Shown piece by piece: positions 9,999-17,103 of a stretch of DNA of 38,515 bases. The DNA is from Actinomycetes bacterium (GTDB lineage Bacteria; Actinomycetota; Acidimicrobiia; Spongiisociales; JAHEDJ01). Within the stretch, counting starts at the first letter, position 1. Every line of letters starts with the position of its first letter. A model generated the notes under the pieces. That model ran no database searches. It had not been told where the DNA came from and saw only the letters and a program-made list of their open reading frames with translations. Where the stretch lies: contig JAHEDK010000025.1 in assembly GCA_024641245.1 (NCBI GenBank), positions 1-38,515 of the forward strand, in the 5' to 3' direction. Both the position numbers and the translations under genes were made by a program.

Positions 9999-11084
9999 TC
10001 AGATCCGAACGGGCATCAACAGATAAAGGAAGTCCTTGGCATCCACGCCCCGGATGACGCTCGGCTTGAGACCGTCGATGACCTGGATTTCGATGCGGTC
10101 ATCCTCGATGGCGGAAACCCCGTCGGCCAGATACCTCGGGTTGAAGGCAATCAGAATCTCTTCGTCCTCACCGGAGAACTCCCCCGGCAGGTGTTCGGCC
10201 TCTCCCCCGACGTCCTGGCGGGTGACCGTCATTTCAACGCCGCCCTCCATCAGCTTGAGTCTGACCGGAATGTGATCTTCGGCCACCAAAGCTGCCCTGG
10301 AGAGAGCTTCGAGCAGGGCCGACTTGTGGACGATCACCCGATTGGGATACGACTCCGGGAGGAGTTGCTGATAGTTGGGAAAGGTACCTTCAATCAGCCT
10401 CAAGGAGAGGGTTCCCCGCTCGGACCCGAAGGCGGCTTCCCTAGTGCCGAGCGCCATCTTCACCTTTGCTGACCCCACCGTCTTACTCAGTTCGCGGAGA
10501 CCCCTTGCCGGGATGAGGGCGGTGCTGGCCGGGGAAACGCCCGGCAGGTCGCGGACTGCCAACCGGTACGAATCGGTGGCTACCAGCCGCGTGCCGGTCT
10601 CGGTGGCTTCGACCAGTATCCCGGTCAGAATGGGTCGTGCCGAGTCGCCGCTGGCTGCCGTTGATACCTGTGCCACTGAGGCGGCGAGGAGGTCACCATC
10701 GAGGTTGACCGCCTCCGAAAAATCGGGATCGCCCAACTGCGGGTACTCGTCGACCGGGAGTTCACGAAACTTGAACGCCGGGCCCGCTCCCAGGATCTCG
10801 ACCTCTCCATCCCCGGACCCGAGAGTAACGGCGCCTTGCGGCATCTTCGAGATAGCGCCGTCCGCCAGTTTCGCCGGAATCACGACCGACCCCTCTTCGA
10901 GAACCTCCACTTCTGTCATCGTGCGCACCGTGATCTCGAGATCGGTGCCGGTTACTCGCAGCGTCTTTCCCGTGACTTCACACAGCACGCCCTGGAGAAT
11001 TGGCAATGCGGCTCGCGGTCCAACTGCTCGGGCAGCCCGAGAGAATACGTCGGCGAGATCGTCTCGTTCGGCTCGGATGCGCAC
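9999..11084 (-). CDS. dnaN: DNA polymerase III beta sliding clamp
   Basis: The ring clamp that tethers DNA polymerase III. The 361 residues cover three clamp domains, from MRIRAERDDLADVFSRA to the conserved C-terminal LYLLMPVRI ending. The start is a GTG; AGAAGGG lies about ten bases upstream. It is divided from dnaA by a 180-base gap containing the origin unwinding element, and its likely -10 (TAATTT on the minus strand at 11109-11114) overlaps that AT-rich segment. Confidence 0.97.
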   Translation of the reverse strand: MRIRAERDDLADVFSRAARAVGPRAALPILQGVLCEVTGKTLRVTGTDLEITVRTMTEVEVLEEGSVVIPAKLADGAISKMPQGAVTLGSGDGEVEILGAGPAFKFRELPVDEYPQLGDPDFSEAVNLDGDLLAASVAQVSTAASGDSARPILTGILVEATETGTRLVATDSYRLAVRDLPGVSPASTALIPARGLRELSKTVGSAKVKMALGTREAAFGSERGTLSLRLIEGTFPNYQQLLPESYPNRVIVHKSALLEALSRAALVAEDHIPVRLKLMEGGVEMTVTRQDVGGEAEHLPGEFSGEDEEILIAFNPRYLADGVSAIEDDRIEIQVIDGLKPSVIRGVDAKDFLYLLMPVRI

Positions 11085-11097
11085 GTAGGTCTATCCC

Positions 11098-11146
11098 TTC
11101 TAAGTTCTAAATTAACGGTAGTAGTAGTAATAGGCGCTGTGGATTG
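11098..11146. other. oriC: oriC unwinding element: AT-rich segment, DnaA-trios, GC spacer, DnaA box
   Basis: In the dnaN-dnaA gap the plus strand reads, from dnaN toward dnaA: an AT-rich stretch (11098-11116), five consecutive triplets TAG TAG TAG TAA TAG (11119-11133), a GCGC spacer, then a DnaA box on the minus strand (CAATCCACA, 7 of 9 to consensus). Read from the box outward 3' to 5' the triplets are GAT AAT GAT GAT GAT, the DnaA-trio motif known from B. subtilis oriC, where it follows a box and a GC cluster and directs DnaA onto the strand to be opened. The arrangement relative to dnaA and dnaN is also the same. Confidence 0.75.
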
Positions 11147-11187
11147 TTGAGAACCACGGGAAAGCGCCAGATCAAAGGACCTTTTTC

Positions 11188-11278
11188 GTCTCCACAGTGC
11201 TTGGGGACAACGAGAGTGATTCCCACAGGGCCTGGTACGGGGTGTTTACAGTTGCCGTTCGTCGTCATGTTGTCCGCA
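11188..11278. other. Further DnaA-box-like sequences between dnaN and dnaA
   Basis: Three more degenerate 9-mers lie beside the trio element: GTCTCCACA (11188-11196, plus, 7 of 9), TTGTCCCCA (11202-11210, minus, 8 of 9) and TTGTCCGCA (11270-11278, plus, 8 of 9, inside the dnaA 3' end), compared with the actinobacterial box TTGTCCACA. They could support DnaA assembly at the unwinding element. Individually weak, meaningful only as a cluster. Confidence 0.45.
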
Positions 11279-12638
11279 GCTCCTGGGACAACGCGGTGAC
11301 CCTTTCGAAAACCGCATGATCGGTCTGCAGCAACCCTTTCACCTTATCGACCGCGTGGAGCACCGTCGAGTGATCGCGGTCGAAGAGATTGCCGATTTGT
11401 GGAAGAGAGAGATCGGTGAGTTCGCGGCACAGGTACATCGCCACCTGACGGGATAGTACGAGCGGCTGACGGCGGCTCTTCGCCCGGAGATCGACTGCTG
11501 AGAAGCCGAATGCGGCAGCCGCACGGTCCATGATCTGGTCTGCCGTCAGCGGTCTGGGGGTCGACGAAGGGACGAGGTCCTGGAGCACGTCCTGCGCCAT
11601 CTCGAGGTTCACTAACTGGCCGGTGAGGCCGGCGAACGCCGTGACCCGAGTCATTGCTCCTTCGAGTTCCCGGATGTTGTTCTCGACGCTCTCTGCGATG
11701 AACAACAGAACCTCTTCTGGGACGGGTTGGTGAAGGGATTCGAGGTTCATGCGAAGAATGGCCAGACGGGTTTCGACGTCCGGCGGTTGGATGTCGGTAA
11801 GTAGTCCCCACTCGAAGCGGCTGCGGAGGCGATCCTCGAGAGTGTCGAGGTGACGCGGATGTCGATCCGAGCTGAACATCATCTGTTTCCCGGATTCGTA
11901 CAAGGTGTTGAAAGTGTGGAAGAACTCCTCGAGGATTTGCTCTTTTCCTTCGAAGAACTGCACGTCGTCTAGCAAGAGAACATCGGTGCTTCGAAATCGA
12001 GCCTTGAACTCATCCATCCGTTTGCTGCGGATGCCGTCGATGAATTCGTTGAAGAAGTTCTCTGAGGAAACGTAGCGGACAACCTTCAGCGGGTTGAGTT
12101 CCAGGGCGTGATGACCGACGGCCTGGAGAAGGTGGGTCTTGCCGAGGCCCGCTCCACCGTAGATGAAGAGGGGGTTGTAATGGGTCCCGGGTTGTTCGGC
12201 GATAGCCATTGCCGCCGCGTGGGCAAACCGGTTGGACTGACCGACCACGAAGTGTTCGAACGTGTACCGAGGGAGCAAACGGCTACCCGGCCGGTTCGGT
12301 CTGCGATCTGCGGGCCGTGGGCGGGGCGGAGGGTCCGGTTCAGCAACTTCGGGCTCCGGTTCCTCGTCGAACGGAAGGGTCATCGTTCCCGTTTCCAACT
12401 GCACCTCGATTTCGGGTCCGAAGACTGCGAGGGCCGCTCCTTCGATTGCCGCGAGGTGTTTCTCGGCTATCCATCTACGGTGAAAATCACTTGGCGCGAC
12501 GAGGGTGAGTTCACGGCCTACGGGTTCTCTGAGATCCAGAGGTGCCAGCCAGGTTTGCCAGGTCACGGGAGACACTCGGTCCTGCAAACTCTTGCGGAAC
12601 GAAGTCCAATCGTCGGTTGTCGCCTGCACTTGCGTCAA
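11265..12638 (-). CDS. dnaA: Chromosomal replication initiator DnaA
   Basis: AAA+ initiator that binds DnaA boxes and opens oriC. From the chosen start (457 residues): domain I at about 8-80, an acidic/Pro-rich linker at 85-120, AAA+ ATPase from about 122 with Walker A GGAGLGKT at 161-168 and Walker B LLLDDVQF, and domain IV with the DNA-binding signature FDRDHSTVLHAVDKV. The frame remains open for another 124 codons upstream, but that stretch contains DnaA boxes and a promoter and lacks domain I-like sequence. I place the start at a TTG with GGAGG six bases upstream; the next GTG is too far from that site. A TTG start is unusual for dnaA and may limit its synthesis. Confidence 0.96.
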   Translation of the reverse strand: MTQVQATTDDWTSFRKSLQDRVSPVTWQTWLAPLDLREPVGRELTLVAPSDFHRRWIAEKHLAAIEGAALAVFGPEIEVQLETGTMTLPFDEEPEPEVAEPDPPPRPRPADRRPNRPGSRLLPRYTFEHFVVGQSNRFAHAAAMAIAEQPGTHYNPLFIYGGAGLGKTHLLQAVGHHALELNPLKVVRYVSSENFFNEFIDGIRSKRMDEFKARFRSTDVLLLDDVQFFEGKEQILEEFFHTFNTLYESGKQMMFSSDRHPRHLDTLEDRLRSRFEWGLLTDIQPPDVETRLAILRMNLESLHQPVPEEVLLFIAESVENNIRELEGAMTRVTAFAGLTGQLVNLEMAQDVLQDLVPSSTPRPLTADQIMDRAAAAFGFSAVDLRAKSRRQPLVLSRQVAMYLCRELTDLSLPQIGNLFDRDHSTVLHAVDKVKGLLQTDHAVFERVTALSQELRTT

Positions 12639-12664
12639 CGTCTTCCTCCAACCTTCCGTGCTAG

Positions 12665-12956
12665 ATGTCCACAGGTCTTTCCACACCATGTGGAGAGTGT
12701 GCCCGACCTCCGGGTACCGATCTATTCCGGTGTCGGGCCGCGCACGACCTCGTTTGTACAGCACATGGGGAAGTGCCCGGTAGTCCAAAGCCCTGCCGGC
12801 GGGAGCGGAGTATATGGGAGACCCGTCCGGTGTCTCAAGACGGCGAAAATCGACCTTGTGGACTAGTTGTGGGTTCCCTTGCCGCCCGAGTTTCACCTGT
12901 TCAGTGCACCTTTTTCGGGTATTGCACTGGTGCACCCGGGGCTCGCATGTGGACAA
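12665..12956. other. DnaA-box cluster upstream of dnaA
   Basis: The 460-base gap between dnaA and rpmH holds at least four DnaA-box-like 9-mers: ATGTCCACA (12665-12673, plus, 8 of 9), CTTTCCACA (12677-12685, plus, 7 of 9), TAGTCCACA (12857-12865, minus, 8 of 9) and a perfect TTGTCCACA (12948-12956, minus). They flank the predicted dnaA promoter, so they may serve both as an auxiliary origin lobe and for dnaA autoregulation. A 7-bp inverted repeat GTGCACC/GGTGCAC (12904-12910, 12929-12935) lies between boxes. Confidence 0.65.
12809..12838 (-). promoter_or_regulatory. dnaA promoter: TTGAGA - 18 bp - TATACT
   Basis: On the minus strand TTGAGA (5 of 6) is followed after 18 bases by TATACT (5 of 6). 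Transcription would begin near 12802 and give a leader of about 165 bases that contains two DnaA boxes next to the ribosome site; two other boxes lie upstream of the promoter. Confidence 0.55.
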
Positions 12957-13038
12957 TTCGGCCGGAAACGGGTTTTCGCGTGTTAGCCAAATTTCTCGCG
13001 GATCGAACATGGGTACGGTTCGATTTGTCGCACGGCCT

Positions 13039-13068
13039 TTGACAAAGGGGAGTCACCCTCCGTAACCT
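13039..13068 (+). promoter_or_regulatory. rpmH operon promoter: TTGACA - 18 bp - TAACCT
   Basis: A perfect -35 TTGACA is followed after 18 bases by TAACCT. The predicted start near 13075 gives a leader of about 24 bases with GGAGA eight bases before the rpmH ATG. Likely drives rpmH-rnpA-yidD-yidC-khpB. Confidence 0.65.
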
Positions 13069-13098
13069 CGTGCCACCTCAGATTCGGAGACTTCCCCC

Positions 13099-13233
13099 AT
13101 GAAACGCACCTATCAACCGAACGTGCGCCGACGCAACAAGAAGCATGGTTTTCGCGGCAAGATGCGAACCCGGGCGGGCCGCGCCATTATCAAGCGACGC
13201 CGGCAAAAAGGGCGGAAGCGTATCGCCGTCTGA
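13099..13233 (+). CDS. rpmH: 50S ribosomal protein L34
   Basis: The 44-residue L34 protein of the large ribosomal subunit. The sequence begins [19 protein letters not shown] and continues with the conserved [20 protein letters not shown] block; length and composition are exactly those of the family. GGAGA lies eight bases before the ATG. It heads the operon that runs rightward from the origin, as in nearly all bacteria. Confidence 0.97.
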   Translation: MKRTYQPNVRRRNKKHGFRGKMRTRAGRAIIKRRRQKGRKRIAV

Positions 13234-13237
13234 GACG

Positions 13238-13561
13238 GTGTACCTCTCGCTACGGAGCGCTTCCGGTTTTCAAGAGGTCTTTCGTCTTGGTACCAGATGC
13301 CGTCGCGGCGGTATTCTGGTCGTTCGGGCGCCCGGACCGGCCGGCCCCCCGCGGGTGGGGCTCGTGGTCGGGCGTAAGGTAGGGGGCGCGGTGCAGCGGA
13401 ACCGAGCGAAGCGGAGGCTCCGTGAAGCGGTTCGGACGGTACCGCTCCAGGATGCGACAGACTATGTGATAGTCGCATCCGCGGCGGTCGTAGGAGTTCC
13501 CTTCGACCGTTTGATCAGATGGCTAGCAGATGCCATCGCCAGTGAGGAGACAGAGGCGTGA
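13238..13561 (+). CDS. rnpA: Ribonuclease P protein component
   Basis: Protein subunit of RNase P, which with the catalytic RNA matures tRNA 5' ends. The family pattern is present: [11 protein letters not shown] near the N-terminus, [28 protein letters not shown] with the RNR motif, and [11 protein letters not shown] chose the GTG four bases after the rpmH stop, giving 107 residues; a longer frame runs back inside rpmH but lacks family similarity. The ribosome site is weak, suggesting translational coupling to rpmH. Confidence 0.93.
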   Translation: MYLSLRSASGFQEVFRLGTRCRRGGILVVRAPGPAGPPRVGLVVGRKVGGAVQRNRAKRRLREAVRTVPLQDATDYVIVASAAVVGVPFDRLIRWLADAIASEETEA

Positions 13562-13812
13562 CAGAAATGAGGGCCGGATTCGGTCCCGCGGGTGTGGCCC
13601 AAGCTTTCATCCGGGTCTACCAGAAGGCGTTGTCCCCCGTCTTGGGGAAGAACTGCCGCTATCAGCCAACTTGTTCTCATTACACCTACGACGCGATCGG
13701 CCGATTCGGCCTATTGCGCGGTGGTTGGATGGGGATTCGCCGTATCGGGCGCTGTCATCCCTTCCGCGATGGGGGCTTCGACCCAGTTCCTGAACGAGAG
13801 GAGACCAGCTGA
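13558..13812 (+). CDS. yidD: Membrane protein insertion efficiency factor YidD
   Basis: Small (84 residues) YidD-family protein that assists YidC-dependent membrane insertion at the inner membrane face. Diagnostic [10 protein letters not shown] motif is followed by GxxxGxxRIxRCHPF. The GTG start overlaps the rnpA stop (GTGA), and the TGA shares its last base with the yidC ATG. A later ATG three codons in is an alternative start. Confidence 0.95.
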   Translation: MTEMRAGFGPAGVAQAFIRVYQKALSPVLGKNCRYQPTCSHYTYDAIGRFGLLRGGWMGIRRIGRCHPFRDGGFDPVPEREETS

Positions 13813-14663
13813 TGGGTGCCTTTTTCGACGGCATCAAACAGGTGCTCGGATGGTTCCTCGCACTGTTTTTCGACGTCGTCCCAAACTACGGGGTTGCCAT
13901 CATCATGTTGACGATCTTGATCAACGTGGTGTTGTTCCCGTTGACGCTGAAACAAACGCGATCTACCAGAGCATTCCAGACTATCCAACCCGAGATCAAA
14001 CGTCTTCAGGCCAAGCACAAGGACGATCCGCAGGCGCTCCAATCGGAGATGATGAGGATCCAGAAAGAAGCGGGTGCAACCCCGGGTGGATGCCTGATCC
14101 CGCTCCTGGTCCAGATGCCGATTTGGTTCGCTCTGTTTCGCGTGTTGAGGTCGGCGGCTTCTGCCGAAACGATCGCAACATCGGGAATTCCAGTATCTTC
14201 CTCCTTGTCACAACACCTTCTGGAAGGTGGTGGAAGGTTCCTGGGCATGGACCTCGGATTCCACCCGGCAGACGTCTATGCGTCGAACGGTCTCGTTGCC
14301 ACCATTCCGTATCTCATACTGATGGCAATCATGGTCGCCGTACAGTTCGTCCAACAATGGCACGCGCAACCCCGGGATGGTCGTCCACAGGACAAGCAGG
14401 CCCAGCAGATGCAGACGATCACGAAGTTCATGCCGCTATTCATCGGCTTCATCTCGTGGAGCTTCCCGGCCGGCCTGACACTGTACTGGGCGACATCGAA
14501 CATCTTCCGCCTGGGCCAACAAGCCATGATTTTCCAGATCGATGGCCGCCCCGCTCCCCCTCCAAAGGACGAGCCAAAGCAGTCAGATTCGGGTGATCCC
14601 AGTCCGGGTCCGGAGAAACCGCAGGGATCGGCCAAAAAGAAGCAGCGCAGGAGGAGGAACTAG
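13812..14663 (+). CDS. yidC: Membrane protein insertase YidC
   Basis: YidC/Oxa1/Alb3-family insertase, 283 residues, the short form without the large periplasmic domain of Gram-negatives. After a first hydrophobic segment, NYGVAIIMLTILINVVLFPLT leads into the conserved cytoplasmic loop with KQTRSTRAFQ-x-IQPEIKxLQ; later segments GGCLIPLLVQMPIWFALFRVL, IPYLILMAIMVAVQF and FMPLFIGFISWSFPAGLTLYW are the core helices. The tail is basic and Pro-rich, ending in KKKQRRRRN, suited to ribosome contact. Start and stop each overlap neighbouring genes by one base, so it is tightly coupled to yidD and khpB. Confidence 0.96.
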   Translation: MGAFFDGIKQVLGWFLALFFDVVPNYGVAIIMLTILINVVLFPLTLKQTRSTRAFQTIQPEIKRLQAKHKDDPQALQSEMMRIQKEAGATPGGCLIPLLVQMPIWFALFRVLRSAASAETIATSGIPVSSSLSQHLLEGGGRFLGMDLGFHPADVYASNGLVATIPYLILMAIMVAVQFVQQWHAQPRDGRPQDKQAQQMQTITKFMPLFIGFISWSFPAGLTLYWATSNIFRLGQQAMIFQIDGRPAPPPKDEPKQSDSGDPSPGPEKPQGSAKKKQRRRRN

Positions 14664-15547
14664 TGGAGTGGGTAGAGGTCAAAGGAAGAACCGTTGAGGT
14701 AGCGGTCGAAGCTGCACTCTCCGAATTGGGATTGGAGTCGGCCGAGTTCGCAGACGTGGAAATCATCCAGCAAGCCGAGAAGGGTTTCCTGGGTATGGGA
14801 CGGTCCGATGCCATAGTCCGGGTCAAGGCGAAGCCGAAGAAGCGTGCTAAGAGACGGCGCAAGCCACAAGGACGCGAGGGCCGTCAAGGATCGTCCGGCC
14901 GAGACAAACCACGGCAGCCACGACCCACGCCGGCGAACGAAACCGGTCGTTCGGCGCAGAACTCATCGAGACAGCAGCGAAGCGACAACAAGCCGAAGGC
15001 AGACGGTAGGCCACGGCGCCCTCAACGGCAGGAGGAAACCATGGATCGAAAGACCGCACCTTCGAATGGATCTGAGTCGGATCTGCCTGAGGTCACGATG
15101 GACGAACGCGTGGAGGTTGTGCAGTCTTTTCTCGAAGGCCTGGTTGGAGCATTTGGTCTCGAGGGAGAAGTGAAGGCATATGGAGAAGACGGGATCGTTT
15201 TTGCCTCCGTAGACGGTCCACAGACCGAGGCTTTGATAGGACAACGGGGATCCATCATGCAGTCTGTTCATGAGATCACACGCACCGTGGCCCAACGCAA
15301 GATCCGCGAAGGCACCCGGCTACGTCTCGACGTAGCCGGCTACGCCGAGCGGCGCCGTGAGGCGCTGCAAATCTACGCCAAGCGCCTTGCCCAGCAAGTT
15401 CTGGCGGAGGGCGGAGAAGTCATGCTCGAGTCCATGAACCCGAGCGACCGGAAGGTGATTCACGACGCTATCGGTGAGATCGATGGCGTACGATCGTATT
15501 CGGAGGGCGAAGAACCACACCGCAGCGTGGTGGTTTCAGCGGAGTAG
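14663..15547 (+). CDS. khpB: KhpB/Jag family RNA-binding protein
   Basis: RNA-binding protein of the Jag/KhpB (EloR) family, encoded after yidC in most Gram-positives and linked to cell elongation and small-RNA binding. Three parts are visible: a Jag_N domain (residues 1-52, with EKGFLGMGRSDA), a long basic low-complexity linker (about 53-130), and KH plus R3H domains (about 145-290). The KH signature is partly changed, with ALIGQRGSIM in the place of the usual G-x-x-G loop; R3H is represented by RREALQIYAKRLAQ and ESMNPSDRKVIHDAI. The GTG start shares its G with the yidC stop. A terminator-like hairpin follows immediately. Confidence 0.93.
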   Translation: MEWVEVKGRTVEVAVEAALSELGLESAEFADVEIIQQAEKGFLGMGRSDAIVRVKAKPKKRAKRRRKPQGREGRQGSSGRDKPRQPRPTPANETGRSAQNSSRQQRSDNKPKADGRPRRPQRQEETMDRKTAPSNGSESDLPEVTMDERVEVVQSFLEGLVGAFGLEGEVKAYGEDGIVFASVDGPQTEALIGQRGSIMQSVHEITRTVAQRKIREGTRLRLDVAGYAERRREALQIYAKRLAQQVLAEGGEVMLESMNPSDRKVIHDAIGEIDGVRSYSEGEEPHRSVVVSAE

Positions 15548-15580
15548 CCGATAATACAAGCGGCCGCCATCGGCTTTTTC
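15547..15580 (+). terminator. Intrinsic terminator after khpB
   Basis: GCCGAT and ATCGGC form a 6-bp stem around a 16-base loop that itself contains the palindrome GCGGCCGC, followed directly by TTTTT. It starts on the last base of the khpB stop codon and probably ends the rpmH-khpB transcript. Confidence 0.6.
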
Positions 15581-15591
15581 CAAAGGTTACC

Positions 15592-15625
15592 CAAGACGAC
15601 CCACCGGCTTCGGTGGGTCGTCTTG
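15592..15625. terminator. 15-bp perfect hairpin before the parS sites
   Basis: A perfect 15-bp inverted repeat (CAAGACGACCCACCG and its complement) around a GCTT loop, 12 bases after the khpB terminator. It has no T-run. It may be a second, possibly bidirectional, transcription stop insulating the parS/rsmG region. Confidence 0.55.
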
Positions 15626-15627
15626 CA

Positions 15628-15643
15628 TGTTTCACGTGAAACG
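15628..15643. other. parS: parS centromere site 1
   Basis: TGTTTCACGTGAAACG matches the bacterial consensus parS (TGTTTCACGTGAAACA) at 15 of 16 positions. It lies about 1.5 kb from the parB gene and about 4.5 kb from the unwinding element, as expected for ParB loading near oriC. Confidence 0.95.
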
Positions 15644-15663
15644 TCGCTCGACGATGGACGAGG

Positions 15664-15679
15664 GGTTCCACGTGAAACT
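15664..15679. other. parS: parS centromere site 2
   Basis: GGTTCCACGTGAAACT matches consensus parS at 13 of 16, retaining the central CACGTGAAAC. It is centred 36 bp from site 1, and its last base is the first base of the predicted rsmG -10 element, so ParB bound here could affect rsmG transcription. Confidence 0.85.
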
Positions 15680-15684
15680 AAACT
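15679..15684 (+). promoter_or_regulatory. -10 element TAAACT of a leaderless rsmG promoter
   Basis: TAAACT ends seven bases before the rsmG ATG, which has no ribosome site. A leaderless transcript for rsmG-parA-parB is the simplest reading. The element abuts parS site 2. Confidence 0.5.
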
Positions 15685-15691
15685 GACGGCT

Positions 15692-16318
15692 ATGGGGCAG
15701 CAATATGGTCAACTGGAGCGCGTGAGTAGGTGGGTAGGAGAACCACTCAGCAGTGATCAGACCCGCAACCTCCACAGGTATGCCGATTGGTTGATAGCCG
15801 AAGCACTCCCATCCGGAGGAATCGGACCAGAGGAGGCGCCTCGGGTCTGGGACCGACACATCTGCGATTCATTGGCCTTCGCCAGGGCATGGTCCGACGA
15901 GCCATGGCCACGAACCGGCGTCGATGTGGGCAGTGGCGTCGGCCTCCCAGGCATTCCACTGGCGATTCTCTGGCCGATGAGCCGGTGGACCCTACTTGAC
16001 CGATCCGACCGGCGAGCGGGCCTTCTACGAAGGGCCGTCCGGGTCCTGGACCTCGCCAACGTGACGGTGGTGCAGGGAACTTACGAGGAACACAGTGGCG
16101 CATATGAAGCCGTGGTGGCAAGGGGGGTACAGTCGCCGGCGATCCTGGCGGGATCAGTAGCACACCTCCTGACGCCCGGGGGACGGGTCGTGGTTGGCTT
16201 GACCAGGCAACTCGTCAACGTTTCCAAGGTGATCCCAAAAGGACGGGTCGTCTCCATTCCGCCAAAGGTCCTTGACGGCGGGGGAAAGATCCTTATCATT
16301 GGTCCTCGTGACCGCTGA
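15692..16318 (+). CDS. rsmG: 16S rRNA (guanine-527-N7)-methyltransferase RsmG
   Basis: SAM-dependent methyltransferase (GidB) that makes m7G527 in 16S rRNA; loss gives low-level streptomycin resistance in several bacteria. The 208-residue protein has the conserved WDRHICDSLA block, SAM motif VDVGSGVGLPGIPLAI, motif LLDRSDRRAGLLR and the AYEAVVARGV segment. A longer frame exists, but its first 23 codons are the translated parS sites (they read VSRET and VPRET), so the ATG after them is the start. parA begins inside its 3' end. Confidence 0.95.
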   Translation: MGQQYGQLERVSRWVGEPLSSDQTRNLHRYADWLIAEALPSGGIGPEEAPRVWDRHICDSLAFARAWSDEPWPRTGVDVGSGVGLPGIPLAILWPMSRWTLLDRSDRRAGLLRRAVRVLDLANVTVVQGTYEEHSGAYEAVVARGVQSPAILAGSVAHLLTPGGRVVVGLTRQLVNVSKVIPKGRVVSIPPKVLDGGGKILIIGPRDR

Positions 16319-17093
16319 CCACCCCCCACTCATCGTTGCAATTGCCAATCAGAAGGGCGGGGTGGGCAAGTCGACGACCGCTGTGAATCTGGCGGCTGCC
16401 CTTGCATACCAGGGTCAGCGAGTTCTTCTGGCCGATCTCGACCCCCAAGGCAACGCAACCTCAGGCCTCGGTATCGACCGATCGATGATCGATGCTTCCA
16501 TGTACGACCTACTCATAGGAGAGTCAACGCTAGTTGACGTTATTGAGCCGACGAGTGTGCGTGATCTTCACGTCATTCCGGCCACCATTGACCTTGCGGG
16601 CGCCGAGATCGAACTCGTTTCTATGTTCTCCCGCGAGTTGAAACTCAAGATGGCACTCAAAGACGTGGCCGGTATGTACGACTTCGTGCTGATCGATTGC
16701 CCGCCTTCCCTTGGGCTCTTGACAATCAACGGCCTAGCCGCCGCAGACGAAGTATTCATTCCGATCCAGAGCGAATACTACGCGCTGGAAGGGTTGAGCC
16801 AACTCGTTCGTAACGTGGATTTGGTGAAGGGGAGCCTCAACCCGGAGCTCGAGATCGGTGGTGTCGTTCTCACCATGTACGACGCCCGCACGAAGCTGTC
16901 TGCCGACGTGGCTGCACAGGTGAGAGATCACTTCGGCGACAAGGCGTACAGAACGATCATTCCGCGCTCCGTACGCCTCTCTGAAGCGCCGTCGTACGGA
17001 GAACCAATCGAGTCGTTCGATCCGATGAGCAGAGGAGCGATTGCCTACCGGGAATTGGGCCGTGAGTTCATTCAACGACACAAGAACGAGTAG
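16308..17093 (+). CDS. parA: Chromosome partitioning ATPase ParA
   Basis: Deviant-Walker ATPase that moves ParB-parS complexes. With the GTG chosen here the protein has 261 residues, with KGGVGKST at 16-23 including the signature lysine, DLDPQGNATSGLG (Walker A'), and VLIDCPPSLG (Walker B), then the conserved IPIQSEYYALEGLSQL segment. The GTG overlaps the end of rsmG by 11 bases; a TTG 12 codons upstream is possible but has no ribosome site. parB follows after ten bases. Confidence 0.96.
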   Translation: MTADHPPLIVAIANQKGGVGKSTTAVNLAAALAYQGQRVLLADLDPQGNATSGLGIDRSMIDASMYDLLIGESTLVDVIEPTSVRDLHVIPATIDLAGAEIELVSMFSRELKLKMALKDVAGMYDFVLIDCPPSLGLLTINGLAAADEVFIPIQSEYYALEGLSQLVRNVDLVKGSLNPELEIGGVVLTMYDARTKLSADVAAQVRDHFGDKAYRTIIPRSVRLSEAPSYGEPIESFDPMSRGAIAYRELGREFIQRHKNE

Positions 17094-17103
17094 GGGAGGA
17101 ACG

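Noticed and set aside
12639-13010. N-terminal extension of dnaA by up to 124 codons
   Set aside because: The segment contains DnaA boxes and a promoter, has no domain I similarity, and a good ribosome site sits just before the TTG at 12638.
15623-15691. N-terminal extension of rsmG
   Set aside because: The extra codons are the two parS sites read as protein (VSRET and VPRET); RsmG similarity begins after the ATG at 15692.
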